From assembly GCA_966185765.1 (NCBI GenBank), contig CBIFVZ010000091.1, positions 1 through 13,625 of the forward strand: a stretch of 13,625 nt of DNA, written 5' to 3'. The notes beneath the pieces were generated by a model. It made no database searches. It was given only the letters and a program-made list of their open reading frames with translations, and was not told the DNA's origin. Both the position numbers and the translations under genes were made by a program. Numbering within the stretch: position 1 is the first letter of the stretch; each line of letters begins with the position of its first letter. This document shows, piece by piece, positions 1 to 6,109 of the stretch. The stretch is from CBIFVZ01 sp966185765. GTDB lineage: Bacteria; Pseudomonadota; Gammaproteobacteria; Enterobacterales; Enterobacteriaceae.

Positions 1-181
1 AGAGAACGTTATCGTGGGTCGTCTGATCCCGGCCGGTACCGGTTATGCGTACCATCAGGACAGAATGCGTCGTCGTGCAGCGGGTGAAATCCCGGCGGCA
101 CCGCAGGTCAGTGCAGAAGAGGCTTCTGCTTCTCTGGCAGAACTGCTGAACGCAGGCCTGGGCGGCTCAGACAACGACTAA
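1..181 (+). CDS. rpoC: RNA polymerase beta' subunit, C-terminal end (partial)
   Basis: This is the last 59 codons and stop of rpoC, entering from the left edge; the first complete codon starts at base 2 and TAA is at 179-181. The translation begins ENVIVGRLIPAGTGYAYHQD and ends in LAELLNAGLGGSDND, which matches the E. coli beta' C-terminus almost residue for residue (E. coli ends GSDNE, from memory). Beta' carries part of the RNA polymerase active centre and the clamp. This tail is the region that contacts omega. An intrinsic terminator follows 21 bases after the stop, so the rpoBC operon ends here and the next gene is a separate unit. Identification is secure; the rest of the gene is outside the window. 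Confidence 0.98.
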   Translation, partial: ENVIVGRLIPAGTGYAYHQDRMRRRAAGEIPAAPQVSAEEASASLAELLNAGLGGSDND

Positions 182-202
182 TCGTTCTTTGAATCAGCCA
201 TC

Positions 203-235
203 AAACCGCTTCCCTTTGGGAGGCGGTTTTTTTTT
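203..235 (+). terminator. Intrinsic terminator of the rpoBC operon
   Basis: ACCGCTTCCC (205-214) and GGGAGGCGGT (218-227) form a 10-bp stem with one G-U wobble and a TTT loop. It is followed directly by a run of nine T (227-235). Strong canonical rho-independent terminator on the plus strand. Confidence 0.95.
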
Positions 236-431
236 GCCAGGAGAAATCCGCTTCTGTGCTATTGCACATCAATTATGCAGTTTTCACGAAGGTCGTTTGC
301 CCTGCGTTAAGATTTATCCACTCGGCTTTAGGTATATTGACACACCTGAAACTATAGGTTTCTGCGGTTTAGCGGGTTACCTGTTCACCGCGATGTTCCA
401 GCAAATTACCTCTGAGGGAATCAGTACTCAC

Positions 432-854
432 ATGCAGCAACGTTCTTTTTATCGCGTTAGCGTTCCGCATGGCGCCGCGGGCTTTTGTGCGCTTATCGTC
501 CAGGATGGTAAAAAGGTCAATCTGGCTATTCAGAACATCTCTCTGGGCGGTGTGTGTCTCTATGGTAGCGATCCGCTGATTGATACGTTTCAGGCGAACC
601 AGACTATCGAGGATGCGGTTTTTTCTCTGGGTGAATATCTGGAATTTGAGGCAGACATTTTTATTGTCGCTAAAAGTATGCAGAAAATGCAAAGAGGTCT
701 CATGGATAGTGACGTGATGAAGCTTCATGCCCGCTTCGACAATCTGTCACCCGCGAAAAGCGTTGAGCTTCAGCGTACCATTTACCAGATGGAAATGATC
801 GCACAACATCCTGGTGCTGCGGCAGTACCGCGCATCATCGTTATCAAGCGCTAG
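432..854 (+). CDS. PilZ-domain protein, putative cyclic-di-GMP receptor
   Basis: A 140-residue protein with the two sequence marks of a PilZ domain: an N-terminal R4-x-x-x-R8 (RSFYR) and, about 27 residues later, N35-x-S37-x-x-G40 (NISLGG). In known PilZ proteins these residues bind cyclic di-GMP, so binding is likely; the output is unknown. No membrane segment or second domain is seen, and the C-terminal 60 residues look helical. The chosen ATG puts the RxxxR motif at the extreme N-terminus. GAGGGA at 414-419 is a possible but distant ribosome site (12 bases). An in-frame ATG at 393 would add 13 residues. The frame stays open back to 189, but that stretch runs through the rpoC terminator and is not plausibly coding. 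No convincing promoter was found in 236-431. The next gene on the strand makes cyclic di-GMP, which supports the role. Confidence 0.85.
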   Translation: MQQRSFYRVSVPHGAAGFCALIVQDGKKVNLAIQNISLGGVCLYGSDPLIDTFQANQTIEDAVFSLGEYLEFEADIFIVAKSMQKMQRGLMDSDVMKLHARFDNLSPAKSVELQRTIYQMEMIAQHPGAAAVPRIIVIKR

Positions 855-1137
855 ATGAGAGGTGCCTGCTGTTCCACTACAGCGGGCCACATACCTGCTA
901 TCCATGTTCAAAAGTACTTTTTTTACCGTAACCTGCAGTAGATTTTCTAAAATTTTTAAGCGAACGTGTTCCTTCGGGGAAAGTTAACTATTCATAACGC
1001 CTCATGCTATGAACGGTATTTTGTAGAGTATGTCACTGCTGCTGAATAAGAAAACATTATCAGTAAGTGCACATTCGGGAGCTGGTTAAACAATTAATCT
1101 TATAGATTTTTCTTAAGTTGCGATTTATTTGATAGGC

Positions 1138-1160
1138 ATTGACGATCGGCCATCGTCAAT
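1138..1160. repeat. Perfect 9-bp inverted repeat, possible operator
   Basis: ATTGACGAT (1138-1146) and ATCGTCAAT (1152-1160) are exact reverse complements around a 5-base spacer, CGGCC. A second, overlapping imperfect pairing exists between 1135-1148 and 1161-1174 (12 of 14 positions complementary). The repeat lies upstream of the candidate cyclase promoter, about 64 bases before its predicted start, a spacing typical of dimeric activator sites. It could equally act as an RNA hairpin. Its regulator is unknown. Confidence 0.5.
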
Positions 1161-1177
1161 CGATCGTTATTGCCTTC

Positions 1178-1206
1178 TTGTTTGTGCTAAATGCTTAACT
1201 TATTAT
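1178..1206 (+). promoter_or_regulatory. Candidate sigma-70 promoter for the cyclase gene
   Basis: TATTAT at 1201-1206 matches the -10 consensus at five of six positions. Seventeen bases upstream lies TTGTTT (1178-1183), which matches the -35 at only three of six. The region is very AT-rich, so chance matches are easy. If real, transcription would start near 1213 and give a leader of about 145 bases. Confidence 0.3.
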
Positions 1207-1216
1207 GAGGAATATT

Positions 1217-1273
1217 ATGTGTTTATTCTTAATTTTGGCAAGGATGTTAATTTTATGTCTTTTTTCAAAATAA
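1217..1273 (+). CDS. Possible 18-residue hydrophobic small protein or leader peptide
   Basis: ATG at 1217 is preceded by GAGGA (1207-1211) with a 5-base spacer, the best Shine-Dalgarno match in this intergenic region. The frame encodes MCLFLILARMLILCLFSK and stops at TAA 1271-1273. Apart from one Arg, a Ser and the final Lys it is all hydrophobic, long enough for a marginal single membrane helix. An upstream in-frame ATG at 1205 would add four residues. It ends 84 bases before the cyclase start, so it could be a small membrane protein, a leader peptide, or chance in AT-rich DNA. The candidate promoter at 1178-1206 would start too late to include its ribosome site, so the two calls conflict. 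Recognised from ribosome site and composition only. Confidence 0.25.
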   Translation: MCLFLILARMLILCLFSK

Positions 1274-1357
1274 TAATTATTATTAAGTAAAGCAATGCAT
1301 AAAATAATTTCCTCTGTAAATAAGCCCTGTTCCTGGCGCTGTGATACATAAATATTT

Positions 1358-2893
1358 ATGAATAAAACTTTTGGTTTGTCAAAAAAGATATACTTTAGTC
1401 TGGTTTCTGCTTTTATGGCTATTATTGTCACGGCATATTTCGTTATTGATAGCCAGAAAAAGACAATTCATAAGTCATACTCAGATATTGCCAGTAACTT
1501 TATCGATAGCGTTGCGATATTGTATATCGACCACTTTATTAATTTACTTGAAAGCAAGATAACGTTAACAAGTCGTGAGTTTGGCCAGAGTCACGTTTTC
1601 AATCGTTATTTTTACGACGAGGGCAAAACGACGCTGGCGCACATGATGACGGTGATATCTAACTCACCGGAGCTGAATGCGATCATTCTGGCGGATACGC
1701 AAGGTGATTACATCCGGGTACCTGAGAAGGCGAGTTACAGCAAGAAGACGCCAGAAGAGATAATCAATCGGCCATGGTTTATCGAGGAGGCTAATTCTCC
1801 TCATCGTATTAAATTTACCGAGCCGTATCAGGATGTCGTGACGGGGGTGTCAACGGTTACTGTTTCTGCACCGATTATTAATACTCAAGGACGCTTTAAC
1901 GGTGTGCTGGCTTTTGATATTAACCTTTCACAGATGAATAAAAGCATGGAGCGGCTGCTGCCACCTGTAGCGGGTAAACTTGTCTTACTTTCTGACAGCG
2001 GCCAGGTCATCGCTGACGATATGGCAGAGGTGGAACCGGAAAAGGATGAATATCGAAGCATCATGTCAGCGTTAAAGAAAAGCAGTGGCGTCTGGTATGA
2101 TGATGAACGCAAGCTCTGGTTTTTTACCCATCGTTTTGATGGGCCAAGATGGATGCTGGTTTATAGCGTCGATGACCGTGTGCTAAAAGCGTTAACCTGG
2201 AACGAATCACAAAAAGTTATTTATGGTTTTGCGATTTCATTATTGATTCTTTTATTTTTTGGCTTCTACTTAAAAAGTAACTGGGATAAGGCACTGATTA
2301 AAATTATTGGGCATATCAAAACGGGTGCGCCTAATGGCTGGGGAAATCTGGAAAACATCCTGTCTGAGGAAATTAATAATACCCGCAAGCGTCAGGATGC
2401 CTTAAGGGCGGAATCGATGCACGATCCGCTGACCGGAGCATCCAATCGCCGCGCCTTTGATAAAGCGTTAGCCGAGCAACTCAGTACCAATAAACCGTTT
2501 TCACTGGCATTAGTGGATATTGATAACTTTAAACGAATCAATGACACCTTTGGTCACGTTGTGGGTGATGACGTTCTCAAAGGTCTGGTATCTGAGTGTC
2601 GCAGTATTTTCGATTTGGTGGGATGTGAAATCTACCGCTATGGTGGGGAAGAATTTGCCATTATCTTCAATCATATGCCGCCTCAACATGCCTGGGCATT
2701 ACTGGAAAAATGTCGACTCAGCATCAAAAATCGTGTGTGGCGCGAAGGCATTGAACGTGTCACGTTTAGTGCGGGGCTAGGCAGCCGGGTTGAGGGAGAG
2801 CAACGTGAGCAGCTGATAGAGCGCATCGATAAGCTGCTCTATCGGGCAAAACAGACGGGCAAAGATAAAATTGTTGTTTGCGACAGCGTATAA
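1358..2893 (+). CDS. Membrane-anchored dCache-GGDEF diguanylate cyclase
   Basis: A 511-residue protein that should make cyclic di-GMP from two GTP at the inner membrane. Order: short cytoplasmic N-terminus, membrane helix about 11-30, periplasmic sensor about 31-286, second helix about 287-306, short linker, GGDEF domain about 345-511. The sensor has the dCache look, with RPWFIEEA, then FTEPYQDVVTG, VTVSAPI and GVLAFDINLSQM. The catalytic half has DPLTGASNRR from D356, the metal-binding VDIDNFKRIND and an intact GGEEF at 429-433, so it should be active. The usual RxxD inhibitory site just before GGEEF is not recognisable: the sequence is CRSIFDLVGCEIYRY. The ATG at 1358 has no clear Shine-Dalgarno, but it places the first helix correctly. 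The ligand of the sensor is unknown. A hairpin terminator follows. The 5' third is visibly more AT-rich than the flanking genes, which fits acquisition by transfer. Confidence 0.93.
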   Translation: MNKTFGLSKKIYFSLVSAFMAIIVTAYFVIDSQKKTIHKSYSDIASNFIDSVAILYIDHFINLLESKITLTSREFGQSHVFNRYFYDEGKTTLAHMMTVISNSPELNAIILADTQGDYIRVPEKASYSKKTPEEIINRPWFIEEANSPHRIKFTEPYQDVVTGVSTVTVSAPIINTQGRFNGVLAFDINLSQMNKSMERLLPPVAGKLVLLSDSGQVIADDMAEVEPEKDEYRSIMSALKKSSGVWYDDERKLWFFTHRFDGPRWMLVYSVDDRVLKALTWNESQKVIYGFAISLLILLFFGFYLKSNWDKALIKIIGHIKTGAPNGWGNLENILSEEINNTRKRQDALRAESMHDPLTGASNRRAFDKALAEQLSTNKPFSLALVDIDNFKRINDTFGHVVGDDVLKGLVSECRSIFDLVGCEIYRYGGEEFAIIFNHMPPQHAWALLEKCRLSIKNRVWREGIERVTFSAGLGSRVEGEQREQLIERIDKLLYRAKQTGKDKIVVCDSV

Positions 2894-2902
2894 CCACAGA
2901 CT

Positions 2903-2929
2903 ACGGGGAGCTTTACAGCTCCCCGTTTT
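2903..2929 (+). terminator. Intrinsic terminator after the cyclase gene
   Basis: ACGGGGAGC (2903-2911) and GCTCCCCGT (2918-2926) form a perfect 9-bp stem with a 6-base loop, followed by TTTT (2926-2929). It starts 10 bases after the cyclase stop. The T-run is only on the plus side; read on the minus strand the hairpin has no U-tract. It overlaps the last codons and stop of the convergent glycosyltransferase gene. Confidence 0.85.
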
Positions 2930-4055
2930 GCATGAGGCGTGCGATGTTTTCTTCGACCGCGCGTAACGTATGCGGATCGGTACTTTGATGCAGTGTCTCG
3001 GTGGCTTTCGTGCCTGTCCACACGCTGTCACAGGCCGGGTAATAGCGAGCACGTAGTGCAGGTGGTATCGCATTAAAAAGCGCACGCGTAGGGATGCCAA
3101 AACCAGCGGCGATATGTAATGCGCTGGAATCTGCGGTATATAAAAAATTCGCCCGCGCGATGGCCGCGATAAAACTCAGTGTGCTCCGACAGCGCTGGGC
3201 AATGTTGTGGTAATGCGGGTGATCCACGTTACCAAAGCCCAGCACCGGCAACGTAAAGCGCTGGTGGAGGCGCTCAACCAGTGTCTGATAAAAGCGTGGT
3301 GGAATGGCGCGCAGCGCGGTACTGGCTCCAGGACAAAACAGCACATACTCAGGGGCCAGACGTTCGCAGGAGCTGATATCGACGCGACGTAGCCAGCGGT
3401 TTTGTTTTGCCGCATCCGGTACGGTCTTTTCATCAATGCCGGTATGGCGATAAAAAAAGTCGTGCATGTCGAGCGTGGCGAAATCATCGCGAAACAGTTG
3501 GTTTCCTGTATCGACATACACATCCCGGGGTGCTGGCTCAGGAAGCGGTTGTGGCAGACTGGCTAGTGTATCAATGATGCCGCTGCCTGAGGCGAGGCGA
3601 TAAAGCTGTTCGACAAAGTCGGCACAGCACGCAGGACGCAGGACGCGCACGCGTACATCCGGATACCGTTGACGCAGATAATGCAGCACCTCAATCCCTA
3701 TAACCGAGTCGCCAAGCGTCACGCCCATACCGTTTACAAGGGTTAATGTGCGTACGGCGGAAAAATCCAGCTTAAACGGCTGATGGGCATAGTTCAGCAC
3801 CGCAATATGTGTCAGCGGTGACAGAGAAGGATAAGTGCAACCTTGTTCAATATCGTAGCTGGCAACTATATTACCTTCGCTCAACAGGCTGCCGGGGAAA
3901 TGAAGAAGGGTGTGGGTGTCCATCGTTTGCGAATCCGATAACCGGGTCGCCTGAGCATAAAAGCCGCCGCGGAGCAGGACAAGCGCTTTGTACCTGCACA
4001 GCGGCGTAGAGTGCGCTAAGTCTGGCGACCAAGAAAAGGATCCCAGTCCTTCCAT
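2913..4055 (-). CDS. Glycosyltransferase family 9-like (heptosyltransferase-like) protein
   Basis: Up to 380 residues. From about residue 100 it resembles the GT9/ADP-heptose:LPS heptosyltransferase fold. LTLVNGMGVTLGDSVIG with D116 resembles the N-terminal loop holding the catalytic Asp. It is followed by LHYLRQRYPDVRV. In the C-terminal half, VLFCPGAS (238-245), FIAAIARANFLYTADSSALH (from 295) and AAGFGIPTRALF form the nucleotide-sugar side. The first 90-100 residues are not typical of WaaC/WaaF and I do not recognise them. Donor and acceptor are unknown. Only two ATG starts are possible: 4055, inside thiH with a 40-base overlap, or 3923, giving 336 residues. Neither has a strong ribosome site. 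The longer form is chosen because the extra sequence reads like protein and the overlap suggests coupling to thiH. It is the last gene of the minus-strand thi transcript, with no visible promoter of its own. It ends convergently, 19 bases from the cyclase stop. Confidence 0.75.
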   Translation of the reverse strand: MEGLGSFSWSPDLAHSTPLCRYKALVLLRGGFYAQATRLSDSQTMDTHTLLHFPGSLLSEGNIVASYDIEQGCTYPSLSPLTHIAVLNYAHQPFKLDFSAVRTLTLVNGMGVTLGDSVIGIEVLHYLRQRYPDVRVRVLRPACCADFVEQLYRLASGSGIIDTLASLPQPLPEPAPRDVYVDTGNQLFRDDFATLDMHDFFYRHTGIDEKTVPDAAKQNRWLRRVDISSCERLAPEYVLFCPGASTALRAIPPRFYQTLVERLHQRFTLPVLGFGNVDHPHYHNIAQRCRSTLSFIAAIARANFLYTADSSALHIAAGFGIPTRALFNAIPPALRARYYPACDSVWTGTKATETLHQSTDPHTLRAVEENIARLMQNGEL

Positions 4056-5140
4056 ACCGGCTGCAAGCCCGCCAGGCGCAGTGCTTGCGCTACCTGCTCA
4101 GGGCGGCGGTTATCATGCGGTGCGAATTGTTCCAGTTCAGGCTGATTATCGGCATAACCGCCAGGCTGAGTTTTAGAAAACGCGCTGACGTTATTAATAG
4201 CAATCGGTACGACATTGTCGCGAAAGGCCGGAGATTCACGGGTCGAAAGCGTTAATTCCACCTCGGGTGACAACAGGCGAAAAGCACATATCGTCTGTAC
4301 CAGCTGGCGTTCGTCCATAATCGATGCTGGCTCCACGCCGCCTGCACACGGGCGCAAACGCGGGAAGGCCACTGAATAGCGGCTTTGCCAGTAGTGCTTT
4401 TGTAGCCACAGCAGGTGCTCTGCCACCATAAAACAGTCGGTACGCCAGCTGTCAGAAAGACCTGTCAGCGAACCGAGGCCAATTTTATCGATACCTGCAC
4501 GACCAAGCCGGTCCGGTGTTTCCAGGCGCCAGAAGAAATCCTGCTTGTTGCCGCGCAGATGGTGGCGCGCGTAGGTCGCCTCGTGATAGGTCTCCTGATA
4601 TACCAGTACGCCGTCCAGCCCGAGCCTTTTAAGTTCTGCGTACTCTGCCTGGGTCAGTGGCTGTACCTCCATTTGCAGTGAACTGAAACGGGCGCGAATG
4701 GCTGGTAAATGCTCACGAAAGTAATCCATACCGACTTTGCTTTGATGCTCGCCGGTAACCAGCAGCAGGTGTTGAAAACCCATCTCACGCAACGCCTCAC
4801 ATTCACGGGCGATGTCCTGAGCGTTCAGCGTTTTGCGCCTGATGCGGTTGCTCATGGAAAAGCCGCAGTAGGTACAGTCATTGGCGCACAGGTTAGAGAG
4901 ATAAAGCGGCACGTACAGGCCCACCACATTGCCAAAGCGCTGGCGCGTCAGGTGCTGGGCCTTCTGCGCCATAGGCTCAAGATAATCGGCCGCTGCGGGT
5001 GACAACAGCGCCATCATATCGTCTGGGGTTGGTCTGGCAGCAGAGAGTGCACGCTCAACGTCCTGTGCGCGCTTGCTGTTAATCGCAAGTGTGATGTGGT
5101 GCCAGTCCAGCTCACGCCAGCGGTCGGTGAACGTCTTCAT
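4016..5140 (-). CDS. thiH: Radical SAM tyrosine lyase (dehydroglycine synthase) ThiH
   Basis: 374 residues (E. coli ThiH about 377). ThiH cleaves tyrosine with S-adenosylmethionine chemistry to dehydroglycine and p-cresol, giving the glycine-derived part of the thiamine thiazole. The radical SAM cluster motif CxxxCxxC is present as C85-ANDC89-TYC92, followed by GFSMSNRIRRKTL. RGNKQDFFWRLETPDRLGRAG and VAFPRLRPCAGG are also typical of the family. The ATG overlaps the thiG stop in an ATGA arrangement, and GGAG at 5149-5152 with 8-base spacing serves as ribosome site. Its 3' end overlaps the 5' end of the glycosyltransferase gene by 40 bases if that gene starts at 4055. ThiH acts with ThiG in the cytoplasm. 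No odd residues were noticed. Confidence 0.97.
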   Translation of the reverse strand: MKTFTDRWRELDWHHITLAINSKRAQDVERALSAARPTPDDMMALLSPAAADYLEPMAQKAQHLTRQRFGNVVGLYVPLYLSNLCANDCTYCGFSMSNRIRRKTLNAQDIARECEALREMGFQHLLLVTGEHQSKVGMDYFREHLPAIRARFSSLQMEVQPLTQAEYAELKRLGLDGVLVYQETYHEATYARHHLRGNKQDFFWRLETPDRLGRAGIDKIGLGSLTGLSDSWRTDCFMVAEHLLWLQKHYWQSRYSVAFPRLRPCAGGVEPASIMDERQLVQTICAFRLLSPEVELTLSTRESPAFRDNVVPIAINNVSAFSKTQPGGYADNQPELEQFAPHDNRRPEQVAQALRLAGLQPVWKDWDPFLGRQT

Positions 5141-5907
5141 GGCGCCGACTCCAGAAACCGGGTGAGGGGGCTGGAAGCCACCGCGTGATGAAAGCGCGCG
5201 CTCTGTCCTGCCTTTGCGGCCATATGACCTGCCTCGACTGCCAGTCGGAACGCTTGTGCCATACTCACCGGGTCACCCGCGACCGCAATGGCGGTGTTCA
5301 CCAGCACTGCGTCGGCGCCCATCTCCAGTGCCTCGGCCGCGTGGCTGGGAGCGCCAATCCCGGCGTCAACCACCACCGGCACGTTTGCCTGCTCAATAAT
5401 GATGTCCAGAAACGCCCGGGTTTGCAGCCCCTGGCTGGAACCAATAGGTGCGCCCAACGGCATGACAGCCGCGCAGCCCACCTCCTCAAGCCGTTTGCAC
5501 AGCACTGGATCGGCACCACAGTATGGCAGTACCACAAAGCCTTTCTGGACCAGAATTTCTGCCGCCTTGAGTGTTTCTACCGGGTCAGGCAGCAGCCAAC
5601 GCGCATCCGGGTGGATTTCAAGTTTTACCCAGTGCGTACCCAACGCCTCGCGCGCCAGATGGGCGGCAAAAACCGCTTCGTCAGCACAACGCGCCCCGGA
5701 CGTATTGGGCAGCAGAGAGACGCCCAGCGTGCGCAGCGGCTTGAGAATGGCATCGTGACGGTTGTTCAGATCGACGCGCTTCATGGCCATCGTCACCAGT
5801 TGTGAACCGGACGCACGCAATGCACTGGTCATTACCTCTGGCGAGGCAAACTTGCCGGTGCCTGTGAACAGGCGTGAAGTAAATGTCTTATCAGCAATCT
5901 GTAGCAT
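5137..5907 (-). CDS. thiG: Thiazole synthase ThiG
   Basis: 256 residues, the E. coli length. ThiG condenses 1-deoxy-D-xylulose 5-phosphate, dehydroglycine and the sulfur carried on the ThiS thiocarboxylate into the thiazole phosphate. The protein begins MLQIADKTFTSRLFTGTGKF. The lysine that forms the imine with the sugar phosphate is K95 in THWVKLEIHPD. LPNTSGARCADEAVF and the GADAVLVNTAIAVAGDP phosphate-binding end of the TIM barrel are intact. A start further upstream in the same frame is excluded because it would lie inside thiS. The ATG at 5907 comes one base after the thiS stop, with GGAGG at 5913-5917. It is coupled to thiH by an ATGA overlap. Confidence 0.97.
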   Translation of the reverse strand: MLQIADKTFTSRLFTGTGKFASPEVMTSALRASGSQLVTMAMKRVDLNNRHDAILKPLRTLGVSLLPNTSGARCADEAVFAAHLAREALGTHWVKLEIHPDARWLLPDPVETLKAAEILVQKGFVVLPYCGADPVLCKRLEEVGCAAVMPLGAPIGSSQGLQTRAFLDIIIEQANVPVVVDAGIGAPSHAAEALEMGADAVLVNTAIAVAGDPVSMAQAFRLAVEAGHMAAKAGQSARFHHAVASSPLTRFLESAP

Positions 5908-5908
5908 G

Positions 5909-6109
5909 TCAGCCTCCGGCAATTGCCTGGAACAGCAACAGGGTATCGCCATCCTGTAAAGTGTGATGCTCCCATTGTTCGCGCGGGAGAATGGTCTGGT
6001 TAAGCGCCAGTGCGCTGCCGGGATTGTCCAGCTTCAGTCTTATCAGCAACTGCCGGGCAGTCTCGCCCGGCTCGCACGCGTGCGGCACATCGTTAAGCAG
6101 AATTTGCAC
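5909..6109 (-). CDS. thiS: Sulfur carrier protein ThiS
   Basis: 66 residues, the E. coli length. ThiS is a ubiquitin-like carrier whose C-terminal Gly-Gly is adenylated by ThiF and turned into a thiocarboxylate that gives its sulfur to ThiG. The sequence starts VQILLNDVPHACEPGETA, contains ALALNQTILPREQW, and ends LLLFQAIAGG. The start is GTG at 6109: homologous length and MQI-like N-terminus fit, and GGAGG at 6115-6119 lies five bases upstream. Two more in-frame GTG codons just upstream (VEVPV) are less well placed. It overlaps the thiF 3' end by 17 bases and is one base from thiG. No ATG is available near the N-terminus. Confidence 0.95.
   Translation of the reverse strand: MQILLNDVPHACEPGETARQLLIRLKLDNPGSALALNQTILPREQWEHHTLQDGDTLLLFQAIAGG

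Larger units (their letters stand above)
855..1357 (+). other. 503-base AT-rich intergenic region between the PilZ and cyclase genes
   Basis: No gene longer than about 25 codons is convincing here. Near the left end an 8-bp hairpin (CCTGCTGT 865-872 with ACAGCGGG 879-886, one G-U pair) follows the PilZ stop but lacks a T-run, so it is not a clear terminator. AAAAGTACTTTT at 910-921 is a perfect palindrome. TTCATA at 991-996 and TATGAA at 1008-1013 form a short inverted repeat. The stronger inverted repeat at 1138-1160, a possible promoter at 1178-1206 and a tiny ORF at 1217-1273 are listed separately. Composition is striking: 1201-1260 has only 14 G or C in 60 bases. The long spacing suggests the PilZ and cyclase genes are transcribed separately. 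Confidence 0.7.

Noticed and set aside
314..322. TTATCCACT, one base from a DnaA box
   Set aside because: A single 9-mer with one mismatch is expected by chance, and no cluster or AT-rich unwinding element accompanies it.
337..358. Perfect -35 TTGACA followed by TATAGG
   Set aside because: The spacing is only 10 bases, and no -10-like hexamer lies at 16-18 bases. The small GAAAC/GTTTC inverted repeat at 348-362 is too short to interpret.
189..431. Open frame upstream of the PilZ start, giving a 221-residue protein
   Set aside because: It begins with a TTG, runs through the rpoC terminator hairpin and T-run, and encodes low-complexity residues unlike the PilZ family.
865..886. Hairpin after the PilZ stop as a terminator
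   Set aside because: The stem is reasonable but no T-run follows it.
1195..1431. 78-residue minus-strand ORF
   Set aside because: Low-complexity Ile/Lys/Asn-rich frame in AT-rich DNA with no ribosome site, overlapping the cyclase start.
997..2940. 11-base inverted match ACGCCTCATGC (997-1007) with 2930-2940
   Set aside because: Matches of this length are expected by chance in a window this size.
5185..5805. 206-residue plus-strand ORF opposite thiG
   Set aside because: Antisense shadow of a GC-rich coding region; no ribosome site, and Arg/His/Cys-rich composition typical of shadows.
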